Source: Clostridiales bacterium (GTDB lineage Bacteria; Bacillota; Clostridia; Oscillospirales; Oscillospiraceae). From it: a stretch of DNA of 16,426 nucleotides. The notes under the pieces are model-generated. The model saw nothing but the letters and a program-made list of their open reading frames with translations, was not told where the DNA came from and made no database searches. Below are positions 7,169 through 13,337 of this stretch, piece after piece (position 1 is the stretch's first letter; the number at the start of each line of letters is the position of its first letter). The DNA is taken from contig DYBL01000002.1 of assembly GCA_019418625.1 (NCBI GenBank), forward strand, positions 1 through 16,426. Reading direction: 5' to 3'. The translations under genes and the position numbers were made by a program.

Positions 7169-7551
7169 GTTCCTTTCTGTTGAGATTGTTTCCTGCACGC
7201 ATCGCACAGATACACCAGTTTCAGATCATAGGAGAGGATAGGGATCCCCGCTTTTTGCTCCAGCTGGGCAGTCAGATCCCCCAGATCCACATCCAGCAGC
7301 CGGCCGCACTTGCGGCATACCAGATGATCGTGCCGTACGATCCGGTCATACCGGTCCGGCATCCCCTCTACGGAGATCTTGCGGATCCGGTCCTCCTCCC
7401 ACAGGCGGTTGAGATTATTGTACACGGTAGCCAGCACCACCGTGGGGTATGTTTCCCGCAGCTGCGCAAAGATCTGTTCGGCGGTCAGGTGGCTGCGGGA
7501 GGAATCCACAATCTCCAGGATTTTTTTTGCGTATTTGGTCAAGGCTATCAC
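7165..7551 (-). CDS. perR: PerR-type peroxide regulator (Fur family)
   Basis: A 128-residue Fur-superfamily repressor. The winged helix (about 5-60, with LATVYNNLNRLWEEDRI) precedes the metal-binding dimerisation domain. Against what I recall of Bacillus PerR, all five regulatory-metal ligands have counterparts: H21 (H37, the oxidised residue), D69 (D85), H74 and H76 (H91/H93) and D87 (D104). Asp at the last position favours PerR over Fur, which has Glu there. Structural zinc ligands are Cys79/82 and Cys116/119. It is slightly short at the N-terminus; GTG 7551 is the only usable start after the in-frame context and has no strong ribosome site. A Per-box-like palindrome covers its promoter, and its stop overlaps the start of the rubrerythrin fusion gene, so peroxide should de-repress both. 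Fur or Zur remain less likely alternatives. Confidence 0.85.
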   Translation of the reverse strand: MIALTKYAKKILEIVDSSRSHLTAEQIFAQLRETYPTVVLATVYNNLNRLWEEDRIRKISVEGMPDRYDRIVRHDHLVCRKCGRLLDVDLGDLTAQLEQKAGIPILSYDLKLVYLCDACRKQSQQKGT

Positions 7552-7560
7552 AACACCATT

Positions 7561-7577
7561 TTTAGAATGATTCTAAA
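7561..7577. promoter_or_regulatory. Per-box-like operator
   Basis: TTTAGAATGATTCTAAA is a perfect palindrome of 8-base arms around one G. Its core TTAGAATGATTCTAA matches 12 of the 14 defined positions of the Bacillus Per box TTATAATNATTATAA. It overlaps the predicted -10 and transcription start of the PerR gene, 9 bases before its GTG. Confidence 0.82.
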
Positions 7578-7604
7578 TTTATTATATTTTGCAGGAGAAG
7601 TCAA
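7576..7604 (-). promoter_or_regulatory. Promoter of the perR-hydrogenase/rubrerythrin operon
   Basis: On the minus strand, -35 TTGACT (7604-7599) and -10 TAAATT (7581-7576) have 17-base spacing. An alternative TATAAT lies slightly upstream but with poor spacing. The Per-box-like palindrome starts inside this -10. Confidence 0.6.
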
Positions 7605-7631
7605 GAAAAAAATAAAGACACAGGAGCCCGG

Positions 7632-8696
7632 TCATTCTTCTTGCAGTCCGGGCAGCAGGCGGACGGCGGCCAGACGGTGGAATGCCATGGCGAACACCAG
7701 GCCAAACGTCACACCCAGACAGGTATCCACGATCCGCAGGATCACTGCTCCGCCGAGCCCGTAGATCCCGGTTGCCAGCATCAGCGCGCCGAAGCAGTTC
7801 ATGGCCGTCTTATACCGGTAGTCGGTGCAAAAGCCCAGACACAGCCCGCCCAGCGGGCCCATCAGGGAGTGGAAGGCTTCCGGCGTCAGCAGATAGAGCA
7901 CAAAAAATGCACATGACCCCGCCGCGGCTCCTGTGATCCGCTGGCGGAAGCGGACGAATGGACTGCCGGAGTAAGGATAGGCCGACAGCAGCGACGCACA
8001 GGCAAAGCCCATCCACATGAACCGCTCCACCTGAAACACCTGTCCGGCAGTCAGTACCAAACTTACGCCCAGCGCCATGCGGAACTGCCACAGATGGACC
8101 GGGGCGGAGAGATCGAACTTTTGCAGCACCTGATGGAACCGAACGGTTTTTTGCTTGTGGCGGTGCTTTGCGAACAGGATCGCACCGCAGATGAAATAGC
8201 CCACCAGCGCCAAAAGCCCGCGGCGGACCAGTGCCTCTCCGATCACCGGGTTGCCGGTCAGATAGATGTAGGCAAAGCTGTAAAGACCGCCGTTGCCCAT
8301 CTCCGGACGTTGGGTGGTCATGTAAAGCAGCGCAAAAAAAGCCGAGAAGTGGAGCGGGATCAAAAGAAAAGAGGGGAGCACGGCTGCGGCGCTGGGAGCC
8401 AGAACCAAAATGGCCAGTACTGCGGCCAAGGTGATGAGTGAATCGCCGATGCAGTATTCAAAGTGGACAAATCGGATGCCCAGCATCATGCAGAACAGCG
8501 CCACCGCCATGGGTGTGTTGTCTGCGCCGAATAGGCTTGAGAGCAGGCTGATGAATACGATGGCAAAGGCCACGATCAGGACGGAACGCACTGCCATGGC
8601 AGTCCAGTAATATGTTTTCTCCCGCCGTGTGTCACAGGCGGCGATCTGCCGTTTCAGTACGGCGGGATCCATCTGCAGCGCATCATAAAACTTCAT
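7632..8696 (-). CDS. FUSC-family membrane protein (putative aromatic/small-molecule exporter)
   Basis: A 354-residue integral membrane protein with two hydrophobic blocks. Residues about 35-130 and 155-185 hold the first set of helices. A basic cytoplasmic stretch HRHKQKTVRFHQ precedes a second block from RMALGVSLVLTAGQVFQVER through AYPYSGSPFVRFRQRITGAAAG, which resembles the conserved core of FUSC/aromatic-acid exporter proteins. Substrates of bacterial FUSC proteins include aromatic acids; the one here is unknown. ATG 8696 gives MKFYDALQM and lies inside the last codons of the MarR gene (14-base overlap), so the two are translationally linked; a longer frame from 8777 is rejected. The family assignment rests on hydropathy and the second-block motif. 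Confidence 0.8.
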   Translation of the reverse strand: MKFYDALQMDPAVLKRQIAACDTRREKTYYWTAMAVRSVLIVAFAIVFISLLSSLFGADNTPMAVALFCMMLGIRFVHFEYCIGDSLITLAAVLAILVLAPSAAAVLPSFLLIPLHFSAFFALLYMTTQRPEMGNGGLYSFAYIYLTGNPVIGEALVRRGLLALVGYFICGAILFAKHRHKQKTVRFHQVLQKFDLSAPVHLWQFRMALGVSLVLTAGQVFQVERFMWMGFACASLLSAYPYSGSPFVRFRQRITGAAAGSCAFFVLYLLTPEAFHSLMGPLGGLCLGFCTDYRYKTAMNCFGALMLATGIYGLGGAVILRIVDTCLGVTFGLVFAMAFHRLAAVRLLPGLQEE

Positions 8697-9129
8697 GGTC
8701 ACGGATCTTTCCCTGTCCTTTCTCAATATGTGCGGCCAGTCTGTCCGCATAATACATAAATGCCTCAAAATCTTCACCGGAACTGCGCCAAAGGTCGTAG
8801 AAGGGCTGCAGGATGCTCTCGTAGCCCTGCTTCAGAGCAGCCAGTCCGGCTTCGGTGATAAACAGCTGGTAGCTTCGCTCATCGGATGTCTGGCGCTCCT
8901 TGCGGATGCAGTTTTTTTCATAGAGTGATTTCAAGCAGCGGCTCACTGCCTCCTTTTTCATGCCGCTGCCCTGGCTGAGCAGCACCGGGGTGTTTTGGTC
9001 CGGCTGCAGATAAAGGTGAGCCAGGAGCTCACATTCGCTGGCGGTCAGCGCAGATTTCCGCACGGGCAGCAGGGAGCGCATGACTTTTTGTACCTGCTGC
9101 TGGTAATGCATCATATCGGTCCATTCCAT
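8683..9129 (-). CDS. MarR-family transcriptional regulator, partner of the FUSC protein
   Basis: A 148-residue winged-helix protein. The recognition region lies at residues about 47-72 (TPVLLSQGSGMKKEAVSRCLKSLYEK) and the wing at 76-92 (RKERQTSDERSYQLFITEAG), both in the MarR order. ATG 9129 is preceded by AAAGGT; an ATG 18 bases upstream is possible but would begin only 2 bases downstream of the palindrome arm. The frame open to 9288 is rejected because it runs through the promoter. The overlap with the downstream exporter gene and the palindrome on the shared promoter suggest autorepression relieved by the exported compound. Confidence 0.88.
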   Translation of the reverse strand: MEWTDMMHYQQQVQKVMRSLLPVRKSALTASECELLAHLYLQPDQNTPVLLSQGSGMKKEAVSRCLKSLYEKNCIRKERQTSDERSYQLFITEAGLAALKQGYESILQPFYDLWRSSGEDFEAFMYYADRLAAHIEKGQGKIRDHEVL

Positions 9130-9145
9130 CGTTGATCTACCTTTC

Positions 9146-9170
9146 ATATAGTTAACTTTGTTAAGTATAT
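9146..9170. promoter_or_regulatory. MarR-type operator upstream of the MarR-FUSC operon
   Basis: Imperfect palindrome with arms ATATAGTTAA and TTAAGTATAT around CTTTG (one mismatch in ten). It overlaps the -10 box and the predicted transcription start, an arrangement typical of MarR autoregulation. Confidence 0.75.
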
Positions 9171-9192
9171 GCCGAAGCCTATGATCTGTCAA
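9164..9192 (-). promoter_or_regulatory. Promoter of the MarR-FUSC operon
   Basis: On the minus strand, TTGACA (9192-9187), 17 bases, then TATACT (9169-9164), which is 11 of 12 consensus positions. The -10 lies within the palindromic operator. Confidence 0.82.
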
Positions 9193-9223
9193 GGGCAGCA
9201 GGGCATGGAAATAAAAATTTGGA

Positions 9224-9273
9224 GCACCCAAGGAAAAAGACACGGCTTTCACCGTGCCTTTTTCCTTGGGTGC
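9224..9273. terminator. Long hairpin with bidirectional terminator core
   Basis: Two 22-base arms (9224-9245 and 9252-9273) have a single A-C mismatch, which becomes a G-U pair on the minus strand. The inner part is a run of A, a 7-bp GC stem around a six-base loop, and a run of T in both directions (about 9235-9262). It therefore reads as a terminator on either strand. On the minus strand it follows the aldo/keto reductase gene by 46 bases. Confidence 0.85.
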
Positions 9274-9318
9274 CCGTTTCTCTGTCAAAAATGAGGACGC
9301 TGTGCGCCGCAGAGATCT

Positions 9319-10485
9319 TCAAAGAGAGGCCTTTATTCCATGTGCGAACAGTTCTCTGGCCCGCGCCATATTGTCCCGGATCTTTACCCCGAAGGGGCAG
9401 TTGGGCTCGCATCTGCCGCACATCAGGCAATCGTCTGCCGTGGCGGAAAGGGACCAGTAGTGCTGTGCCACGGTCTCCGGCACGGAGTCCTGCTGGGCGG
9501 CCAGATCCAAAAACTTGGTCACGGCGGCAATGTCGATGTGGGCCGGGCAGGGCTGGCAGTGGTTGCAGTACATGCACCGGCCGGTCATATGGATGGCATT
9601 TCCTGCGCCGAAAATATGGGCATAGCTCCGTTCCTGTACGGGCGTATCATAATATTTGGCTGCTGCCAGCACCTCGTCCACCGTATGACAGCCCACGATG
9701 ACCACCTTCACGCCGTTGCGGTCCAGGCAGTATTGGATGCACTGGGGGACCGTCAAGGCCACGCCGAAAGGAGAACTTTCCGCTTTCAGCAGCGTACCCG
9801 CGCCCAGCGGCTTCATCACGGTAATGGCCACACCAGCCGCTTCACAGGCGGAGTACAGCCTCTGCCGCGCTTCATCCACCACCAGGCCGCCTTTTTCCAT
9901 GCCCTTGAACTCCATCAGGTCATAGATGTCCGTCTCGGCACGTTCCATATCATAGGCGGGATTGATGCTGAACATCAGCACATCCACGACGCCGCTCTCC
10001 ACGGCTTTCAGGGCAATGTGGGGGTTGTGGGAGCTCATGCCGATGTGGCGGATCACGCCGTTTTGTTTCAATTCCCGGGCGTAGGCCAACACAGGCCCCT
10101 CAAAGACCGTGCGGAAGTCCTCCTCACTGTCCACATAGTGGATCATACCCACATCAATATAGTCGGTATGCAGGCGTTCCAGCAGATCTGCAAAGGAGCG
10201 TTTTGTTTTTTCGATATCCCGGGTACGGGTATATTGCCCATCCTCGAAGACGGTGCACAGATGTCCCTGAATGATAAATTGCTCCCGGCGTCCCTTCAGG
10301 GCAAAGCCCAGATTAGTGCGGGTGGGAGCCTGGGGCATGAAAATATCGATGTAATTGATGCCTTTTTCCTGCGCAGCGTCTACAATGGCGCAGCTCTCCC
10401 GGGCGGTCAGGCCGTTGAACCACTCGCCGCCCAGACCGATCTCGCTGACACGCAGTCCGGTGCGGCCCAATATCCTGTATTCCAT
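9319..10485 (-). CDS. Aldo/keto reductase-fold protein with two C-terminal [4Fe-4S] motifs
   Basis: 388 residues. Residues 1-290 form an AKR barrel (MEYRILGRTGLRVSEIGLGG start; GVIRHIGMSSHNP; VMKPLGAGTLL). Residues 300-370 carry CMYCNHCQPCP (Cys304, 307, 310, 313) and CLMCGRCEPNCP (Cys353, 356, 359, 363), a ferredoxin-like pair of [4Fe-4S] sites as in the iron-sulfur AKR family. Of the classical tetrad, Asp47 and His116 are present; the Tyr is missing (DIFMPQ instead of a DTAxxYG-type loop) and the Lys position reads IIQGHL. It may therefore not be a classical NADPH-dependent carbonyl reductase; ferredoxin-linked electron transfer is possible (inferred). ATG 10485 has AGGAGG seven bases upstream. 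It is divergent from an HxlR regulator gene, its probable controller. Cytoplasmic. Confidence 0.9.
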   Translation of the reverse strand: MEYRILGRTGLRVSEIGLGGEWFNGLTARESCAIVDAAQEKGINYIDIFMPQAPTRTNLGFALKGRREQFIIQGHLCTVFEDGQYTRTRDIEKTKRSFADLLERLHTDYIDVGMIHYVDSEEDFRTVFEGPVLAYARELKQNGVIRHIGMSSHNPHIALKAVESGVVDVLMFSINPAYDMERAETDIYDLMEFKGMEKGGLVVDEARQRLYSACEAAGVAITVMKPLGAGTLLKAESSPFGVALTVPQCIQYCLDRNGVKVVIVGCHTVDEVLAAAKYYDTPVQERSYAHIFGAGNAIHMTGRCMYCNHCQPCPAHIDIAAVTKFLDLAAQQDSVPETVAQHYWSLSATADDCLMCGRCEPNCPFGVKIRDNMARARELFAHGIKASL

Positions 10486-10511
10486 GCTGTCCTCCTGTCA
10501 GTCTTGTCATC

Positions 10512-10539
10512 TTGCAAAATGATCGGAATTAGGTATACT
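10512..10539 (+). promoter_or_regulatory. Candidate promoter of the HxlR gene
   Basis: On the plus strand, -35 TTGCAA (10512-10517) and -10 TATACT (10534-10539) have 16-base spacing. It lies head-to-head with, and 4 bases from, the candidate promoter of the divergent reductase, so one regulator site could affect both genes. Confidence 0.5.
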
Positions 10540-10542
10540 TGC

Positions 10543-10571
10543 ATTATATCGGTTTGGATTTATTGCAACAA
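10543..10571 (-). promoter_or_regulatory. Candidate promoter of the aldo/keto reductase gene
   Basis: On the minus strand, -35 TTGTTG (10571-10566) and -10 TATAAT (10548-10543) have 17-base spacing. The predicted start is about 50 bases before the ATG. Confidence 0.6.
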
Positions 10572-10592
10572 GTACGCACATTTTTCTTAGAA

Positions 10593-10610
10593 AGTGAACT
10601 GAATTTCACT
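10593..10610. promoter_or_regulatory. Inverted repeat next to the HxlR ribosome site
   Basis: AGTGAA (10593-10598) and TTCACT (10605-10610) around six bases, 13 bases before the HxlR ATG and directly abutting its AAGGGAG ribosome site. It could be an HxlR operator or an RNA hairpin limiting translation; neither is proven. Confidence 0.45.
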
Positions 10611-10623
10611 AAGGGAGATACCT

Positions 10624-10938
10624 ATGGAAAAGATACAAGTGACCTGTGAAATGGAAGTTACCTTAAAAATGATCGGCGGGAAATGCAAGCCGCTGATTTT
10701 GGAGAGCCTGATCGAAAAGGGGACCCAGCGGTTCAGCGAACTGATGCGTGCCATCACCCAGGTTTCCCAGCGTACCCTGACCAATCAGCTCCGGGAACTG
10801 GAGCATGACGGCCTGATCACACGCACAGCGTATGCGGAGGTGCCTCCGCGGGTGGAATATTCCATCACTCCCAAGGGGGCGCTCTCTGGAGCCGCTCTTG
10901 GATTTGATGTGCGAATGGGGCGAAAAGAATATGGATGA
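10624..10938 (+). CDS. HxlR-family regulator, C-terminus frameshifted
   Basis: A DNA-binding winged-helix protein of the HxlR family. Residues 1-85 match the family well (CEMEVTLKMIGGKCKPLILESL, RFSELMRAITQVSQRTLTNQLRELEHDGLI, VEYSITPKG). After Gly85 the frame gives an unrelated tail ending at residue 104. One base shifted, the typical HxlR end continues (RSLEPLLDLMCEWGEKN...) to a TAG at 10975. The break falls in a run of five G (10875-10879), so one extra G would explain it, either a true mutation or a base-calling error. An intact product would be 116 residues. ATG 10624 is preceded by AAGGGAG seven bases upstream. It probably controls the divergent reductase gene. Confidence 0.85.
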   Translation: MEKIQVTCEMEVTLKMIGGKCKPLILESLIEKGTQRFSELMRAITQVSQRTLTNQLRELEHDGLITRTAYAEVPPRVEYSITPKGALSGAALGFDVRMGRKEYG

Positions 10939-10975
10939 GCGGTTTGAACTTACCAATCCCCAATGTACCGAGTAG
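10879..10975 (+). other. Out-of-frame remainder of the HxlR gene
   Basis: Read one base off the upstream frame, this stretch encodes RSLEPLLDLMCEWGEKNMD and a further 13 residues before TAG. The LxxLL-x-MxxWG pattern is the conserved last helix of HxlR proteins, which forms the dimer interface. It shows the short annotated tail is not the ancestral C-terminus. Confidence 0.8.
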
Positions 10976-11023
10976 GGGTGCAGCAAATGCACAGATATAT
11001 CATTTCGATCAAGCAGGTGCAAC

Positions 11024-11581
11024 ATGAAAGAACAGATCCGATGCAGCTGGGCCAATCCCAAGAATCCGCGTTATATTCGCTACCACGATGAGGAATGGGG
11101 CGTCCCGGTCCACGACGACTGCAAGTTGTTTGAAATGCTGATTCTGGAGAGTTTCCAGGCGGGGCTCTCCTGGGAGTGCATCCTCAACAAACGTGAGGCA
11201 TTCCGAATGGCATTTGACCAGTTCGATTTGGAAAAGGTCTGCGAATACGGAGATGATCAACTGGAGATATTGAGACAAAATCCAGGCATCGTCCGGAACA
11301 GGCTGAAAATCCGTGCCGCGGTCAATAACGCCAGGATCTTCCGGGCAATCCAGCAGGAGTGGGAGACTTTTGACCGTTACCTCTGGCACTGGACAGAGGG
11401 GAAGACGGTCTATGAAACCGGCAAAGTGAGCTCAGAACTGTCCGACGCGGTTTCCAAGGACTTGCAGCGCCGGGGCATGAAGTTTGTAGGGACGGTCATC
11501 ATCTACTCCTATTTACAGGCGGTGGGAGTCATCAACTCCCACGAGGAGACCTGCTTTTGCAGGCAAGCAGAGAGGCCATAA
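11024..11581 (+). CDS. tag: DNA-3-methyladenine glycosylase I
   Basis: Base-excision repair enzyme that removes 3-methyladenine from DNA; cytoplasmic. 185 residues, the usual length. Family signatures: CSWAN at the N-terminus, YHDEEWGVP (19-27), LESFQAGLSW (41-50) with catalytic Glu42, QNPGIVRNRLKIRAAVNNA (85-103) and the C-terminal NSHEETCFC. The zinc-site ligands known from E. coli Tag correspond to Cys7, His21, His173 and Cys177, all present. ATG 11024 follows AGGTG. It is 85 bases after the frameshifted HxlR frame (48 after the shifted stop) and 29 bases before the next gene, so it may be co-transcribed with both. Confidence 0.96.
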   Translation: MKEQIRCSWANPKNPRYIRYHDEEWGVPVHDDCKLFEMLILESFQAGLSWECILNKREAFRMAFDQFDLEKVCEYGDDQLEILRQNPGIVRNRLKIRAAVNNARIFRAIQQEWETFDRYLWHWTEGKTVYETGKVSSELSDAVSKDLQRRGMKFVGTVIIYSYLQAVGVINSHEETCFCRQAERP

Positions 11582-11610
11582 CTTCGGCCGTGCCATATGG
11601 AGGAGGAACT

Positions 11611-12237
11611 ATGAAGCAGGAGAACATCATCATCCGCCGGGAGACCCCGGCAGACTATGCCGCCGTGGAGTATCTGACCCGGGAGGCCTTCTGGAATGTG
11701 TACCGGCCCGGCTGCCTGGAGCACTATGTGGTCCATGTGCTGCGTGAGGATCCGGACTTTGTGCCGGAATTGGACCTGGTCATGGAGCGGGATGGGCAGC
11801 TCATCGGCCATGTGCTGTATATGCGCTCCAAGATCGTGGCCGATGACGGCCGGGAGATCCCCATGATGACCTTCGGCCCCATCAGCATCCGCCCCGACCT
11901 GCAGCGGCAGGGCCTGGGCAAATACCTGCTGGACTACTCCATGGAGTTGGCCAAGGAGCTGGGTGCCGGGGCCCTGTGCATCGAGGGCAACATCGATTTC
12001 TACGGCAAGTCCGGCTTTGTGGTGGCCGGGACGAAAGGCATCCGCTACCACGGGGAGCCGGAACAGGAGATCGTGCCCTATGTCCTGCTGAAAGAACTCC
12101 AGCCCGGTTTTCTGGACGGGATCGCCGGCGTCTACCACACGCCGAAGGGCTACTATGTGGACGAGGCAGCAGCGGAGGAATTTGACCGCAGTTTCCCGCC
12201 CAAGGAAAAATTGAAGCTGCCGGGACAGCTGTTTTGA
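11611..12237 (+). CDS. GNAT-family N-acetyltransferase
   Basis: A 208-residue acyl-CoA-dependent transferase. The GNAT motif A is clear: FGPISIRPDLQRQGLGKYLLDYSM (88-111) with the acetyl-CoA-binding QRQGLG at 98-103. It is followed by the motif B-like ALCIEGNIDFYGKSGFVVAG. The C-terminal 60 residues (GVYHTPKGYYVDEAAAEEFDRSFPPKEK) resemble small-molecule or ribosomal-type GNATs annotated YhbS-like; the substrate is unknown. ATG 11611 has an excellent GGAGGAGG site, so the earlier start at 11557 is rejected. It lies 29 bases after tag and is probably in the same transcript. GC content is clearly higher than in the KilA-N gene to the right. Confidence 0.92.
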   Translation: MKQENIIIRRETPADYAAVEYLTREAFWNVYRPGCLEHYVVHVLREDPDFVPELDLVMERDGQLIGHVLYMRSKIVADDGREIPMMTFGPISIRPDLQRQGLGKYLLDYSMELAKELGAGALCIEGNIDFYGKSGFVVAGTKGIRYHGEPEQEIVPYVLLKELQPGFLDGIAGVYHTPKGYYVDEAAAEEFDRSFPPKEKLKLPGQLF

Positions 12238-12273
12238 GGGAAGAAGCCCCTCAAATTCTAAGCCGCTGGAAAC

Positions 12274-12307
12274 AAAAAAGACGGGCACTCCCGGAAGGGG
12301 GCGCCCG
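12274..12307 (-). terminator. Terminator-like hairpin, minus-strand orientation
   Basis: An 11-bp stem (12282-12292 with 12297-12307, one mismatch and one wobble) around GGAA. The T run TTTTTT (12279-12274) follows only on the minus strand. It is 149 bases past the KilA-N stop and would catch read-through from the right before it enters the acetyltransferase. Confidence 0.65.
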
Positions 12308-12313
12308 CCAAGT

Positions 12314-12356
12314 GGTCAAACCAGAAATCCGTTATGTGGTATTTCTGCGGTCAAAC
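12314..12356. repeat. Small hairpin framed by direct repeats
   Basis: GGTCAAAC occurs at 12314-12321 and 12349-12356. Between them CAGAAAT (12322-12328) and ATTTCTG (12341-12347) form inverted arms. The function is unknown; it could be a degraded small element or an extra terminator stem. Confidence 0.55.
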
Positions 12357-12358
12357 AA

Positions 12359-12392
12359 AAAAATCACCGCAGCATGCACTGCGGTGATTTTT
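12359..12392. terminator. Bidirectional terminator between convergent genes
   Basis: Perfect 14-base arms (12359-12372 and 12379-12392, core ATCACCGCAG/CTGCGGTGAT) around a six-base loop, with an A run on one side and a T run on the other. It separates the plus-strand acetyltransferase from the minus-strand KilA-N gene. Confidence 0.85.
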
Positions 12393-12410
12393 CTCAAATT
12401 GGAACATCGC

Positions 12411-12420
12411 AACACTATAG
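12411..12420 (+). repeat. Inverted repeat copy, left side of the KilA-N gene
   Basis: AACACTATAG; the exact reverse complement occurs at 13346-13355. The two copies bracket the KilA-N gene and may mark the ends of an inserted cassette. Confidence 0.5.
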
Positions 12421-12455
12421 ATGCCATTGCTGTTTGTGAAATTTCCGAGACAGTT

Positions 12456-13322
12456 TCAGCCTTCAGGAGCGTTACCAGCATTCAACTGCCGGATTTCTTC
12501 TATCCGATGGTCGCTGATCAGAGATTGCATCATCTGCTTGGCGCTGGCGTTTAAGCGTAACAGCCGCTCCGTCTGAGGGACTCCATGTCGAATCAGCTCG
12601 GCATTGATGCTTTCCAAATTGGCCAAGACAATCAGTTGCTGCAGATTGGCCTCATCCCGGATATTTCCCTTAGCGTCTGGGTGTGCCTGCCGCCATTCCT
12701 TTGCAGTCATGCCAAACATTGCGATGTTCAGCACATCTGCCTCATTGGCATAGGTAATACTCTGCTGCCGAGGGGATATGTCCGGCGGAATCAGCATTTC
12801 TTTAATAGCATCCGTATGGATTCGGTAATTGATTTTGGCCAAAGTCCGGTTCAGATTCCATCCAAGAGCAAGCCGACTGTTTTCGTCGGCCTTCAATCTC
12901 TGGTAATCTTTGATGATATACAGCTTAAACTCGGCTGAGATCCAGGAGGCAAACTCAAATGCAATATCTCGATGGGCAAATGTACCGCCATTTCGTCCGG
13001 CACGTGAGAGAATTCCAATCGCATTTGTACTTTCAACCCATTTTTTAGGAGACATCGTGAATGCGTTGGCCCCAGCCTTGGCGATAAACCCCTCGAATTC
13101 GAGGGGTTTAAATTCAGGGTTATTAAGTTCCTCCCACAGCCCCAGGAATTCAATTACATCACGGCTTCGCATCCAGTTCTGGATCGTTGCTGCCGGATCA
13201 TCACTCTTATAGCGGGCAATATCTGTAAGAGAAATGTAGTCATTTTCATCTCCGTTGGAAAGAACGGCAATTTCAGCATCCTTTGCATGGATGGTAGCCC
13301 TGTACTTCTTCGGTTCAGACAT
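12456..13322 (-). CDS. KilA-N domain protein
   Basis: A 288-residue protein with a KilA-N DNA-binding domain at about residues 10-145. Recognisable signatures are YISLTDIARYK, IQNWMRSRDVIEFLGLWE, NPEFKPLEFEGF, KKWVESTNAIGI, GGTFAHRDIAFEFASWISAEFKLYIIKDYQRLK. The C-terminal half (LGWNLNRTLAKINYRIHTDAIKE onward, including ANEADVLNIAMFGMTAKEWRQAHPDAKGN) is a conserved companion region with no function known to me. KilA-N proteins come from phages and mobile elements and are thought to bind DNA; the role of free-standing bacterial copies is unclear. ATG 13322 has only a weak GATGGTG upstream. Base composition is visibly more AT-rich than the left part of the window, consistent with transfer. It sits between 10-base inverted repeats. 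Confidence 0.9.
   Translation of the reverse strand: MSEPKKYRATIHAKDAEIAVLSNGDENDYISLTDIARYKSDDPAATIQNWMRSRDVIEFLGLWEELNNPEFKPLEFEGFIAKAGANAFTMSPKKWVESTNAIGILSRAGRNGGTFAHRDIAFEFASWISAEFKLYIIKDYQRLKADENSRLALGWNLNRTLAKINYRIHTDAIKEMLIPPDISPRQQSITYANEADVLNIAMFGMTAKEWRQAHPDAKGNIRDEANLQQLIVLANLESINAELIRHGVPQTERLLRLNASAKQMMQSLISDHRIEEIRQLNAGNAPEG
13085..13110. repeat. 26-base perfect palindrome inside the KilA-N gene
   Basis: Centred on GAATTC, with arms that read TAAACCCCTCGAA outward to the complementary half. It encodes residues 71-80 of the KilA-N protein (FKPLEFEGF region), which is a conserved motif, so the protein constrains part of it. Confidence 0.9.
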
Positions 13323-13337
13323 CGTTTACACCATCTT

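Noticed and set aside
7169..7207. Upstream GTG 7207 as start of the hydrogenase fusion
   Set aside because: It would overlap the PerR gene by 43 bases with no better ribosome site; GTG 7168 overlaps the PerR stop by 4 bases, the usual coupling arrangement. It cannot be fully excluded.
9340..10590. A 416-codon plus-strand frame
   Set aside because: Antisense to the iron-sulfur aldo/keto reductase, whose cluster motifs and ribosome site are unambiguous.
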